From Rhexocercosporidium sp. MPI-PUGE-AT-0058 (Eukaryota; Ascomycota; Leotiomycetes; Helotiales), in contig JAGTJL010000026.1 of assembly GCA_020746875.1 (NCBI GenBank), forward strand, positions 1 through 64,000: a stretch of 64,000 nucleotides of DNA, given 5' to 3'. Shown here one piece after another: positions 1 to 11,209 of this stretch; the stretch's first letter is position 1; every line of letters begins with the position of its first letter. Under the pieces are notes generated by a model. The model worked only from the letters and a program-made list of their open reading frames with translations, had not been told where the DNA came from and made no database searches. The translations under genes and the position numbers were made by a program.

Positions 1-324
1 TAAGAAAGAACATAGTCCTAGGGTCGAATAGTCTTCTCTTAGATATAGACTGCAAGCAGCTCGATTCCCTTACGAGCTGAGACACTAACTAAGCGTTTTC
101 AACTAATAATGAGGTAAAATGAAGTTGTATATATTAGATGGGAGAACGGGGCGGGGTATGAGATGGGAGGGAGGGAGGGAGGGAGAGGATTGACTCTGAA
201 TGTCTGCTCTATAGCTCAGACAGTGCGAGAGAGCAGCTATATACATAGTCAAAGAGCTATCTGGGTATCACGTGCTCTGACCGTGCTTCCCAGGGATAAG
301 CTCTGGTAAAGGAATGGAATATTG
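1..324. other. Intergenic, 3' flank of sulfatase gene
   Basis: I see no gene here. The stretch holds a run of five GGGA units at 165-184, followed by more G-rich sequence, which fits the G-quadruplex pattern G3N1 on the plus strand. The sulfatase-like gene ends at 325, so this is probably its 3' flank. Confidence 0.6.
165..184 (+). repeat. (GGGA)5 tract, possible G-quadruplex
   Basis: Five exact GGGA units in a row. Four or more G-triplets separated by one base is the canonical pattern for a stable intramolecular quadruplex. It lies about 140 bp beyond the stop codon of the minus-strand sulfatase gene, so in that transcript it would be the C-rich complement. Confidence 0.6.
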
Positions 325-3009
325 TTAGGAATGAGCTTTGCGTACCAGTTCTCTTCCTACGACTGAGCTCGGTACGACGCCATGAATATTCCATAGCCGG
401 TCTTGTTCCTCAAGCCACCATTCGCCAACTTCCGCAGCCCTATCAACCCAGCTAGCTACTTTAGGACCATATGCGTCATGGACAGCTAAACGGATTTCGT
501 CCAAGGTCCAACCAGTCAACGGTTTAATTTCTGCCGGGTCGATGGCATGATTAGTAAACCGGTATTCGGCATCTTTGGCCAAGGGAGCGATGAGGCGATA
601 AGGGACCACAGCAGATGAGATTGATAAAAGCGATCCCCCAGGAGCGACGACGGCTATGTTCCAACCCTCTCGACCCTTGTGAGCGCTTCTGAACGGACGA
701 AGCAGCGATTGGCCTTGATACTGCGGGATGAGTGACGAGGCGATGGCGGTGTCATTTCGATCAAGGGAGCCAGACTGGATAAGTAGATCAAGAATGGTGG
801 GTAGGATGGATAGCGATGTCGCATTGACCGACAGCTGGATGCGAGGGAGGTGTGGATGCCTGAAAACCAGAGGTACCCGGAAAGCGGTAATGTGAGGGTT
901 GGAAGTTACGCCCCATTTCTTTGTGTCCTCTGGGAAAGGGTATCCGCTACGTACAATGATTAGATCCATTCCGGAACCGAATGGACATTTACACGGCGGC
1001 TGGAGGGCTTACTGGTCGCCGACCATCACTACCAGCGTCTGGTTTGTCATGCCAACCTCATCTAAACAGTCGAGGATTTCGCCTAGCCATCGATCTCCGT
1101 ATTGAAGAGCGTTAAGGTAATCATTAAGGGGCACGTGGTCGGTGTTACCATGGGACCCCATGTATTTCTTTTTTTCAAATGACGGCGGTACGTTCCAGGG
1201 GTGATGAGTAGTACTCGTGAGGTGCGAAAGGAACAGACGTCTCTTGTTGTTTACAGCGTCGTGCATAATGTCCCTAAGATAGGGCTTTATTTCGCCTTCT
1301 GCATAACTTCATACGAGAAAGGCGATCAGTAAGGACGCCATTCAAGACGTACCCCGGAGGAAAGATGGTCAATATAGGAGAGAAACACTAACCCAAAATA
1401 ATTAAGTGTAGGCGACTTTGGCGGATAATACTTGGATCTCTCATCCTCGATAGTTCCTGAATCAACAAAAGTATGGAATCCCATCTGATCCATTTGTATC
1501 CCCTGGCCCCATGCAGACGACTCAACAGATTGGAGAAAGGCAGAAGTCCAGGGTCGATGATGAACATCCACAGGACCAATTTCACCATTTTTTCGTGGAG
1601 AGATTGAGTAGCCCTTCATACGGTTGAACAGGTTGAGGATGTGTGGTACACACGGCTGATAAATGTCGTAATCTATCTCTGGAAGGAAATCGTAGGGCAT
1701 CGCGCCGACTCCGCAATGACTTCCAAGGAGGCTTTTGACGGTATAGGTGGCCCCTGTGACTGCTCCTTGCACATTGATTCCGCCCATGTGGTGCTCCAGT
1801 TCCGAGTTTTCCTCCGGTTGCTCAGAGAAGCTCTCCCCCGTAACCATGTGGGCAACAGGAGTTAAGCGTGCCAGCACTGCGTCCAGGGGATCCTTCTGAT
1901 CTGCGTCTTGCGATCCTAGGATTTGTTCATATATTGCGGAACCTCGTCGAATGGGAAAGACGTCCTTTCGAATACTTTCCAGTGTGAGGAGAACGACGTG
2001 TGTGATGTTGACGGATGACTCCCGGAACGTCTGTTGTAAGGGGAACAAAATGTCGAGATCAAGGTTGGATATCTTTAACGGGTCTTCCAAGGGCCTGTAT
2101 CTGTGTTGTTGAGTATTGCAGAAACTTGGGTTGGCTCCGGAGAAGTCGGCTGTAGTGGCTATGTTCCCTTCATTGTCCAGCCAGCAGTCGATTCCCGGGA
2201 GGGGCCTATCCGAGTCATCCAACCACGTCAGGCCGAACAAAGCGCCCTTGAATGTGCTACTGTTTCTCTGGTGGTTGGGGTGGTAGCTTGTCCGCGCCTC
2301 GGACCAGGCTTTGAAGACAACAATTGGAATAGAGTCGCAAAGGTGGTCCCAAGGAACGGCTGGCCGAGACCACTGCAAAAGAGCAAGAGCAAGCACCGCC
2401 ACTACAGGCAGCGGAACACGGAGACCGTTCCTTTGGATCCTTTGAACTTGACGTACTGACATGAATGTCCTCCGCGTGATCTGCCAGAGAAGACGGTTAC
2501 GCCTCAGTGCAAGGTGTAGCTGCCAGCAAAGCGGCAAAGCTGCCGATATCATGACAGCGCCCGCGCGATACATAGTTGCTTTACCGCTCATCAGAACTTT
2601 CATGCCGCTAGGGTTCTTGATGAAACTAAAGCCGGTGACCCAGTCGACCTCCGATCCTGTCGCAAGGTACAACCCGAGCTGAATAGAGGTAGCCACAAGT
2701 GAGAGGGCTCTTAATGCCGAGTTAGATGGACGTACAGGATGATCTGATCATGGAGCAGTAAACTTACACTAGAGCGCCTCCTACAATGTTAAGAACAGCG
2801 AAGAACGTACCACGGCGCCTTCTAAGAAGAATAACTCCCAGGAAAATAACGATCGCATCCTGGACAAACAGCGTGGGGAGATAGCAAAGGAGTTGTGATA
2901 ATCTGAGGGAAGAGAAGTGCTGCGAAATGTGCAAGGTCTTGGATAACAACACTGCTACTACCAGTAGCGAAGATAGATAAGTTGACCATAGGGAGGCAAC
3001 ACGCTTCAT
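325..3009 (-). CDS. Membrane-anchored sulfatase-like (alkaline phosphatase superfamily) protein
   Basis: Model of four exons on the minus strand: 3009-2768, 2709-1393, 1306-1013, 946-325. It gives 824 codons plus stop, with phases matching at all three introns (58, 86 and 66 bp). The N-terminal third (about residues 1-200) has several hydrophobic segments and should be membrane-embedded. A soluble sulfatase-type domain follows. It has the strand HVVLLTLESIRKD near 322, the segment TGATYTVKSLLGS near 400 where this superfamily carries its nucleophile, and the metal-ligand motif GDHG near 617, which is created exactly at the exon 3/4 junction. This layout is that of fungal membrane sulfatases related to bacterial lipoteichoic-acid synthase. 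Substrate unknown; such enzymes move or hydrolyse phospho- or sulfo-groups outside the membrane. The gene looks intact. The start is the first ATG of the membrane domain. Confidence 0.85.
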
Positions 3010-4087
3010 TTTGACGAGATAAAATTTGATATGATGTGAGTGTAATTTTTAACGACAAAAAGAAAGAAGGTGCCCTGGGGCTTCAATCAGCGCATCGCAG
3101 GCGGCGTACTTGTGGGGGCGTAATTGACCCCTTATCTTTGAGCGACCCAACCCTCCTAGAGTGCTCTCTCCATATGTATTCATGAAGAGCCTCTGGCAGG
3201 TTAATTCGACCTCGACGCGCTAAAACGCGCGAACCCGAGCTAGACAACGAGCTGAAACAGCCCAGGGCACCTTTAAGTTTAATCACAAGTATAGTCAAAC
3301 ACCAGAAAACGACATGCGCTGGTCAAAAGTACTGTATTTCAAATCAAAATCGCGCGCAAGGTTTGAGGTCCGAAAGACTACTTCGTACTTGCCCAAAATA
3401 ATGTATATTCGCTGTCTGTGCGTACTTTTAGAGATTTCCATTTAACCAGGATCCAGTAGCGAGTCATGTTCTAATTTGACATGGCTTTCTCTCCTTAACA
3501 AGTAAAGCTGTATTGGACATGTTCATATCCGGCCAAGTGAGGCCCACATATTGAGCTGGTGACCCTGGTCACTTGCACCACCCCCACAATGCAACACCGC
3601 GTTGACCACCACAACACCTCCTCAATCTCCCAACGTACCGCATTCAGCCAATTTTGAAGCTATTTCCAAGAAGTCGCCAGTATAATGGAGAACAAAGAAG
3701 GCGCTATCGAACAAACCATCAATTGGATAGCCCAGGGTCATTCTATACGTCTGCGGCCAAGTTTGGCTAGTAGTTCAAACTGGTAGCGCGCAAAGCTCGC
3801 ACAACGGTGACATTTAAAACGCTGCGCTTTTATAGTTTAATAAATGAGACAAAGGGCCAAACCGCTACGCATTTAAAGTTTAATAAATGAGACAAAGGGC
3901 CAAACACTACGCATTTAAGGCTTAGTATTAAAACCTCGCAACATTCCAACATCAACATCAAAAACAACATCTTCCCGCCTGATTCTCCAGACTTTACGAC
4001 AACGATTATACAAACTACTGTAGCATCAACAGTTCTCCATTACTACCCAGCTTTTGTTGCACACCTTTTATTTCGGTCTCTGTCAAC
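3010..4087. other. Intergenic between sulfatase and small secreted protein genes
   Basis: No convincing gene. The divergent promoters of the sulfatase gene (minus) and the small secreted protein gene (plus) must lie here. The only structure seen is the 43-bp tandem duplication at 3834-3918. Confidence 0.6.
3834..3918. repeat. Tandem duplication, unit 43 bp
   Basis: Two adjacent copies (3834-3876 and 3877-3918), both beginning AGTTTAATAAATGAGACAAA. The second lacks one base near its end. They lie 170-250 bp upstream of the ATG of the small secreted protein gene, so any regulatory site in the unit is doubled in that promoter. Confidence 0.9.
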
Positions 4088-4479
4088 ATGAAGCTCTCCG
4101 TCATATTATCGCTAACTTTAGCTGCTATGGCATTTGGTGCCCTGAACGTGCAGGAAAACGTGCAGGGAAATGCTCTCGAGGCACGTCAGCGATGTGCAAA
4201 TGGAGGAGTTCCACCGGCATGTGGATGTCCAAATGGAGGAGTTCCACCGGGATGTGAGAGTCCACCACCAAATCGAAATCCACCACCACAGCGATGTTCA
4301 AATGGAGGAGTTCCACCGGCATGTGGATGTCCAAATGGAGGAGTTCCACCGGGATGTGAGAGTCCACCAGGAAATCGTCGTGTAAGTGTTCTCCCCTCTG
4401 AATTTCACGTATTAGCTGCCAGTGAGGGATGCTGATGGACACGTTAAAGAGGGGTGCCGCCAATTATTATGGCTACTAA
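4088..4479 (+). CDS. Small secreted Cys-rich repeat protein, effector-like
   Basis: Two exons, 4088-4381 and 4450-4479. The 68-bp intron has a GTAAGT donor and a CTGAT branch-like site; the product is 107 residues. Residues 1-18 are a clear signal peptide. The mature part holds four copies of the unit NGGVPPxC arranged as two larger repeats (Cys-pair, unit, GCP, unit, ESPP). This gives eight cysteines evenly shared between the repeats, joined by a Pro/Asn-rich linker. The last exon adds an RGAANYYGY tail. I do not recognise a family. Size, secretion signal, cysteine repeats and a position beside an AT-rich repeat block are all typical of fungal effector candidates or small wall proteins, but no function can be assigned. 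If the intron is retained, translation runs on to a stop at 4433-4435 and gives a 115-residue form. Confidence 0.75.
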
Positions 4480-5460
4480 GGAAACGGTTGAGGGCTGGAG
4501 GGTGGTAAGCGTTCGATCGTTGTATGGAGTTCTCTACGGAGTTTAAGCTCGGCCAATCGACCGCGGGTTCTTGTCTTCCCCGAATTGAAGGGGATGAAGG
4601 CTTAGGCTAGGTGTGAATATAAAATGGAAGTGGGTCCCAGGCATTATTTGCTTCTGTTCGAGTGAAGTTTGATCGTTGCCCGACTGCTAGTAAACCCCTG
4701 CTACTATGTTTTAGTTGCGGGCCAAGACTCCACCCTAATTCGTATCTATAGGGATGGCCACCAAGTGTTGCTCTAGGTGTGCCCCAATCCAATCGAGTCA
4801 TTCATTTCCTGACACGGATTGCAACCACACCAGAACGCCACTCTCTGCCTCATGTGAAAACGATTGGGCACTTTAGTGCCTGTACCGCCAAAAATCGCAG
4901 CTGAAAACCGGGGGTGGAAAATTGCGCGCCACAAGGTAACCGACAAGGAGAAGGATGTCCGGTACTTCACTGGAGAATTGTGGGGTTTGAAGAGGGAAAG
5001 AAAACTTGCAAGCGCAGTATGAATGTCTTCTGCATTGAAGGCATTCGTACACATTTCTCTATTTTAGAGGTGTTGACTCTCACAAGTACCAAAACAGTCA
5101 AGTCCAACAACCTTCAAGCACCGAAACTTTACAGATACTGAAATTTGCAAGTACAACATCCTCAAATACCAAAGTTCTCAAATACTCTTGGCCTCAAGTA
5201 TGTAGAGCAAAACCCAATCCTAACATCATCCAACCCTCTTATCAAGTCATCTGTCTTCGCATCCTATTCTCTCACCAGCCACTCTCTTCCGCAGCCCTAC
5301 GCTCAATCTCTCAAACATAAGTATACTCAACACTGCTCGAGCTCGGTATATAGCAATCAGTCAGTACAGTACTCCCCTGCTTAATATCAATGATCGTCGC
5401 CCCAGTGGTCCCAACCGTTCCACTCCTGACTTAGCCGAAGTATACCTGTCGTTACATTTA
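4480..5460. other. Intergenic, no gene recognised
   Basis: Open frames exist on both strands, but none has an ATG start together with a recognisable domain or coding-like splice signals. I see no repeat or RNA gene here. Confidence 0.5.
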
Positions 5461-6350
5461 ATAAGCAGAAAAAATTTAACTTATTAATTCATACGGCTTA
5501 TCCTTTTTATAATAATCTAAATACTTTATAATAAATAAACTAAGATTATTAAAGTATTAAACATCGAAAAACTCTTAGACCTCGCCGGCGTAACGCAGGT
5601 ATAGCTCTTAACGAACGTCGCTTATATTCATAATAGCTTTACTTAAAAATTAAATACGTGTATTCTTTTTTACTTTAAATAAAATTTATTAAAAAGATTG
5701 AACGTTATCCTTAAAATCCTTATTATTATTATCTTAATCGCTAATATTAATTATTTTAAAGAAGTTATTAAAGTTTATTTGCCTTTAGTTGGGGTCTCGC
5801 TAGCGTTAATCGCGGTAAAGTTAAATGTCTTATTTTTACGCTTGCGACGAGAAGAACCGCCGGCTAAGTAGCTATTAAAAGACGATATTATCAGGATCGA
5901 GAGGTAGTTATAACTTATAATTTATTATAATTATTATTATTAATTAAGAAAGGTTATAAGGAAAGAGAAATATTATATACTTAGTAGGCACTACGCTTCT
6001 TTTATTAGTAGCTTTTACTTTATTTCATTCTTTTTAAAATTCACTTTTAAAATAAATAACAGAAAATTTAATTCGTTAGCGAATCGCTAGTATAGCGCTA
6101 GCTAAAAGCTATAATATATCCTTACTTCTAAAATAAAAATAAATAAGAAAGGAGATATTATAATAGTTTATGCTCTTAGCGCTGATTGCGTAATCACTGC
6201 CCTTATAAGGATAATAAGGAGGAAGAAGTAATCTTCCCTTCTTAATAATTAGCTTTTATATATATTGAAATATAACCAGCGAGTTTACAGCGCTTCTTTA
6301 GCTATTCTATTGTGCTATAATCACCTCAGCGTGCCAGTGATCATTACACT
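5461..6350 (-). repeat. AT-rich dispersed repeat, copy 1 (inverted relative to copy 2)
   Basis: This roughly 890-bp segment is, as reverse complement, the same sequence as 18015-18901, with scattered C/T and G/A differences. Both copies end at the identical edge AGTGTAATGATCACTGGCAC, where flanking sequences become unrelated, so that is a true element end. The other end (near 5461) is less clear. No open frame survives. High TpA content and the transition bias fit RIP. I could not find terminal inverted repeats or a target duplication, so class is unknown; an LTR or LTR fragment is one possibility. Confidence 0.8.
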
Positions 6351-7770
6351 TCCAGATCATCTGCTGCGTCCCGAGTATCACCTAGATTTGGATTTAATAA
6401 CTGACGAATTGGCCCTAAGGCAGATTAATCGATTCTCGCCTTGTTTTCGATAGCAATAACCTTATCGGTTCCTTTGTCAAAGAGGGTGGCGTAACGTGGC
6501 GGTTTCAAACTCAAATGAGGTCAACGCTTGGAAGAAACAAGAAACCACAGTGACAGGCCCTAATTATTGGCTCATATAATATGTGGCTAATGAGTCTGCG
6601 GCATTTTGTCGTATTGAGTAAATAATGGTCCTAGTACTCCAACCGTTTTCTAAGCGGCCCGGCATGTTAGGTGGCTTGTCCCCGGCTCGCTGACATATGG
6701 TCAAACCCAATCAGGTAACAACACTTAACTTCCAGGTAAGCCAGGGGATCCTGCTCATCGAAAAGAAGAAACATAAGAATCAAAAAGGATTCACGCGATC
6801 GAGATCGAGAAATAGCAGGCAACGGTGTATCCGAAGCTTGATGCTAGTTTTTGTTACTTTGACCGTTTTGTTGTGGCTTTTAGGCTAGCCTCGTGCTACC
6901 ACGCCTCGAACAGAAATCACCCACCTTATCACAAGTTGGCATACACATGTAATGCATGCTCCTCCTATCGCGTTTGCCAATCCCCCTCCTTTCTTTGATA
7001 CTAAGACAAGCTCAGCTCCGTGCATCCGGCCCGAAATCCACTCGGGGAATCTTCCTTTTGGCTCGAGTGGCACGGGAATTGAGTGGCACATCAGCGCTGA
7101 AGGGTCGAACGGGAAGTGGCCGAGCTTGTAGTAAGCGAGCACTCCCGAGGACCCAATGTCGCGGCAAGACCCTAAACCCTTGAGTCCCAGGGAGCATAAC
7201 GTTCAGAAATCCCTCAGGAATTGATAGAGTTTCAGAATCACTAGTAAACTCGCAGGTTTATTATACTTATGAGGTTATAAAGTCTGGAAGAACAAAGACT
7301 CTATTCTTCGGGACAAGTGAGAAGAGTTATCAAAACTTCTACCCTTTTCTATACTAATAACACAGCTATCATAGGACGCATATTGTCCCGCTTGAGCGGG
7401 ATAGTATCGATTTTGACGATAGGGAAAGGTGCGGTGGGAATTCAGAAAAGTAGGCGAGCCGAGGGAGCCTGCATCAATATAGCACCGCACGAGAGCGAAT
7501 GCCCGGTCCGTTAGCGACAGCATGATTATTCGTCGATCGACCCGTGTTAAGACGGCAGACGCGAATCGGGGGCGCAAATTTGGACCTGCTACCCGTTTCT
7601 TTTCCGCCACCATGCAGTACATATAAGTGTTGAGATGAAGTGCAAGCACTTAGCCGATGAATTGACACACCAGACCAGAATTTCCCTCCCCCCCTCTCTC
7701 TCTCTCTCTCTCTCCAACCTTTGTCGTCTTTGCTGCCTTTTTCGAATACATCGACGATACTCTAGGGATC
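6351..7770. other. Intergenic, no gene recognised
   Basis: Normal base composition resumes after the AT-rich repeat. No frame looks like a real gene. A pyrimidine-rich stretch ending in a CT run leads up to the start of the SAT4-type gene at 7771. Confidence 0.5.
7694..7713. repeat. (CT)10 microsatellite in pyrimidine-rich leader
   Basis: Ten CT units within a longer CT-rich tract 60-80 bp upstream of the ATG at 7771. Pyrimidine tracts near the transcription start are common in fungal promoters. Confidence 0.85.
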
Positions 7771-8850
7771 ATGGATACAGAATCGCCCCTCGTCGACGAT
7801 TCAAGGGGCCCACACGCCTTATTAATAGTAACATTACTACTTACTCTAGCCCTTTTATGCTTTTCAGCGAGGATATACACACGTGCTTTCCCGACTTACA
7901 AATTGAATCCATCTAACTACATGAACTCGTTCGCGATTGTAAGTGGCAGTGATGTTCAACACAAAGGGGGCGGATTTTAATCTGTAGCAGTTTGCAGAGC
8001 TTGTAACCTTCTCGTTGTTTACGGCAAGCGTTAACGCTGGTTTCGGACGGCACTCTGTCTTCGTAAGCCCTCAAATGCGCATGAAGATATTGAAGTTGCG
8101 GCTAGCATGCGTGATAGCTGAGTCTTTTGCATCGACCTTTGCAAGGATCTCAACAATATACTAGATGGTTACTCTAGCACCATCGGTCGCATGGAGAAGA
8201 TCCCTTTGGGCGATGGTGGGCTTTTTGCTAGCATGTTTCGTTGCATCTAATCTTTCCTGGGCACTGCAATGCTATCCAATATCAGCTTGGGGCAAATCCG
8301 GCCACTGCATCTCTTCTAGCGGAAGGTTAATCATTAATTACACACGAGCCGGTAAGCATTTCAGCCACTAGTATACAATCGTGTACTGACACTAAAAGGG
8401 ATCGGTATTATTAACGACTTGGTATTTGCAATCGTACCTACGTTCCTTATCTGGAAGTTGAGTCGTTCTCGCTGGGAGCTGTGTCTCGTCTCGACTCTTA
8501 CGTCCTTAGGCCTTTGTGCAGCGGGGATGGGGATTGGCTATATCTTTCACTCCCAATCGGCGCGAAGTTCGACTGGCCCTTCCCGAAGTGCTGTTGTCCT
8601 ATCTATGTACTGTCGGTTAAAGGAAATATTACTGTTAATCGCATCGTCGGCGCCCTTCCTTAAAGCACCGATAAAATGTGTGCTTCGTCAGTTTAGTGCA
8701 CCTGGTTTCCATAACATACCTAGAGACCTAGTTACGTATCACTCAAACGGGGCTTCGGATTCACAAGAGTTGAACGCTCGGCCACGGCAGGGATTTGGAA
8801 GGCAGAAGACTCAAAGTGATGGGGGCCTGAACGCCATGCAAGTAGCTTGA
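7771..8850 (+). pseudogene. SAT4/rhodopsin-type (PTH11-like) integral membrane protein, nonsense-disrupted
   Basis: Three exons, 7771-7938, 7991-8351 and 8399-8850, are in phase throughout (327 codons including stop). Translation shows the usual features of this fungal family: an N-terminal membrane helix followed by ARIYTR, then FGRHS, WRRSLW, a helix ending in WALQCYPISAW, then INDLVFAIVP and the late APFLKAPI segment before a polar tail. One in-frame TAG at 8162-8164 interrupts the third helix, where relatives have an aromatic or other residue. Every intron and the rest of the frame are intact, so inactivation looks recent or may be strain-specific. A short intron skipping the TAG was looked for and not found. 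Members of the family include fungal receptors such as PTH11, but most are uncharacterised. Confidence 0.8.
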
Positions 8851-10730
8851 CAAGTCCTCATTCGTGTGACGCTGAAATTGAGCTTTGCTGTGTGAAAGGT
8901 AGCAAGTTGGCTGTCCGGGACACAGGTGATGGTGGATTGACTCTGAGGAGACGTGGGGTTTTTTCGCCAGGTTCGGCTATCTGCATTCCTAGGAACAAGG
9001 TCACTTAATGTAGTGTGGCGTAGCGATGATTTCTTACTGCCATTAAAATATCGAAAGAAAGAGCATTTCTGCTTCTTAGAAGTCATGGATTGGCTCTGCG
9101 TTAAAGCTCGTAAGTTAATATAGGCCATGCTCTAGATTGAGTGCTTTGTTGAGCCTCTTACCGGCAATATTGCTGTTCAAGTTTCTTTTCGTGATAGATC
9201 AGTCTTTGAGTGCTTAAACATTATAGAGCTGTGCTTGTCAAAGAGATATGCGCTATGGAAGAAAGAGAACTCAAAGACCGAGATGTTACACCAGAAGAGA
9301 TATATACACCAATGGGGCTGCTCACGATTAGTCACATACATGGGTCTGGATTCCCACTTCCCGCTATCAGCACCTTAACTGACTCACGCGTTCAAGCCAT
9401 CGGGATTCGCAAGTCAGTATTAGTTGCAGCGCCTGAGTCTTGAATCAGCAACTACTGTAGTCATGTTTGCAGATATAGAGCTTATGACCTACCTAGATAG
9501 GTCACTGTACACTCAATACCAGGGTTTTGGAGCATACACATGGCCCAGCTGAAAGTACATTCCTCTCAGGCTATTGAGCGAGGAATACATGAGGGGAGTA
9601 TGCTCTAGACAAGAAAAGGAGACTGGAAAAAAATTTGTAAGCGGGTGCTCTGAAGTTGGAGCTGGCACGGAGGTCATAAACATAAGGGTGACGGAAGATG
9701 GAAAGGTGCGTTCCTTGATTTGCGGATGTGGCAGTGATCAGGTTTGCACGGCCACACTGGTCTCAAGAGCCTTGTCTTGAGAAAGTAACGGTCTTGAGAT
9801 CGTATGGGCGTTAAGAATAGACGGGTTTTAACCCGAATCCCTTGACCCATAAAACCCTTGGTTGCAATCACCTTGGCTTCAGTCACCCTGCATACATTGA
9901 CATGAGGGTGTGGTTTGGGGGCTGAAATCGCGGGGTAGAAAGGCGACCGCCTATCCTCAAAGTCCTTCAAGATATCTAATTCTTCGCTTGATCCAGACGT
10001 TTTTCCACTTCGACCTCAGGCCGCCTTCGTATGCGATATACGGCGTACTATCAAGAGTAACTGGTGGTGACTTGTTTGAGGAGACGAACTCACATTCCGA
10101 GCTAGCAACGTGGTGTTGAAGCTTTAGGCACTTCGCGAACAACTCCACAGCAACCCTCTGCTGACACGGGCGTCACATGATACAAGTAAAGTGGTGCAAA
10201 AGTATGGTAGAACGAACTGTGAATTGCGGTAGCTACTACCTGAATAAGTGATCAAACTGCCGGTCTTGGCGCTCAATGGTATGTCAGAACTCTGCTGAGT
10301 TAAGTTTCACTCCTGTGTATGAGAAGAAACCTGACCACCGAGCAATTATGCGAGCAATTAATCCAGGGCATACCAGGACCGTCAACTTGACCAGTGAAAG
10401 AAGCTCTACCCCGCTACCCAGTAACTTGTCGTCTGGTCAGTACTTCGGTGGTTTCTTTCATTACCACTGCTAACCCTTGATCACTCTTTCCCTACTACAG
10501 GGCATAAACTTTATCCCCTGCTGCAGGAAAGGAGCTACCTTAAATTGACCTTCCTTTTTGAACTAATATGACGTATCGTTACATCAATATTTACCTTTTT
10601 ACTAGTCAAGTCCCAAATTTGTTGAGAGCAGCCTTGCTAGAATGCACTGAGACCCCGCAGGGGCAGGGGTTTACTTGTCACACCTACCGGCTACTGTTTC
10701 GTTGTTTTATTTCCCACTATTCATCAATTA

Positions 10731-10854
10731 TACTTTGTACCCGGGGTGATAGTTAGATCAGGTCAAATATATGATATATGGAATAGCCAAAATCTCTTGC
10801 TCTTTCGATGTATCTAGAAGACTTGGCCTGACCTATCACTCCGAGTACAAAGTA
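10731..10854. repeat. Inverted repeat, 22-bp arms
   Basis: Arms 10731-10752 and 10833-10854 are reverse complements at 20 of 22 positions. Both mismatches are transitions. The spacer is 80 bp. It could be a small fold-back element or a decayed MITE; no target duplication was identified. Confidence 0.6.
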
Positions 10855-11156
10855 ATTGCCCCACTACTATCTCATCAGTCACCGTGTCGACATCATATTT
10901 TTGTTGACTTAGGCAAGTTCCTTCTCGTTTGCAAAAAGGGGATTAAATTGTGGACACTATACTTCGTATGCAGAACGCTTATTATAGCACTAAGAAAGCT
11001 AATTTCACTACCTTTTGCCGATGTCTTCACTTGACCGCAGGCGCGTAGCAATCCATGCCCTGGTCAAGCTACTCCATTCTCCTGTCTATTAATCAAACGT
11101 TAAGCTCAGAAAGTTTACGACTCGGAAGATCCGGGTGGAATATGGCAAATAACATG

Positions 11157-11163
11157 TATATAA
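11157..11163 (+). promoter_or_regulatory. TATA box of serine carboxypeptidase gene
   Basis: TATATAA 47 bp upstream of the ATG at 11210, a normal spacing for a TATA-driven fungal gene with a short leader. Confidence 0.5.
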
Positions 11164-11209
11164 TGGCCTCTTCGTAGGTTAGACAAACAGCACCGCTAGA
11201 CCTTCCATC

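Larger units (their letters stand above)
8851..11209. other. Long intergenic stretch, no gene recognised
   Basis: About 2.4 kb with only short frames and no recognisable domain. It contains the imperfect inverted repeat at 10731-10752/10833-10854. A TATATAA box at 11157-11163 belongs to the carboxypeptidase gene. Confidence 0.5.

Noticed and set aside
4125..4463. 112-residue minus-strand frame rich in HMPVELLHLDI repeats
   Set aside because: It is the antisense shadow of the four NGGVPPxC units of the secreted protein; repeat periodicity explains its openness and it has no other support.
5145..5384. 79-residue frame
   Set aside because: Begins with TTG, Ser/Pro/Tyr-rich chance frame, no domain and no splice context.
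5440..6360. Terminal inverted repeats bounding the 5461-6350 repeat
   Set aside because: The similar text at the two ends is in direct, not inverted, orientation and only a few bases long; no target duplication was found.
9210..9780. Two short plus-strand frames (77 and 68 residues)
   Set aside because: No recognised domain, inconsistent starts, and no splice signals joining them into a larger protein.
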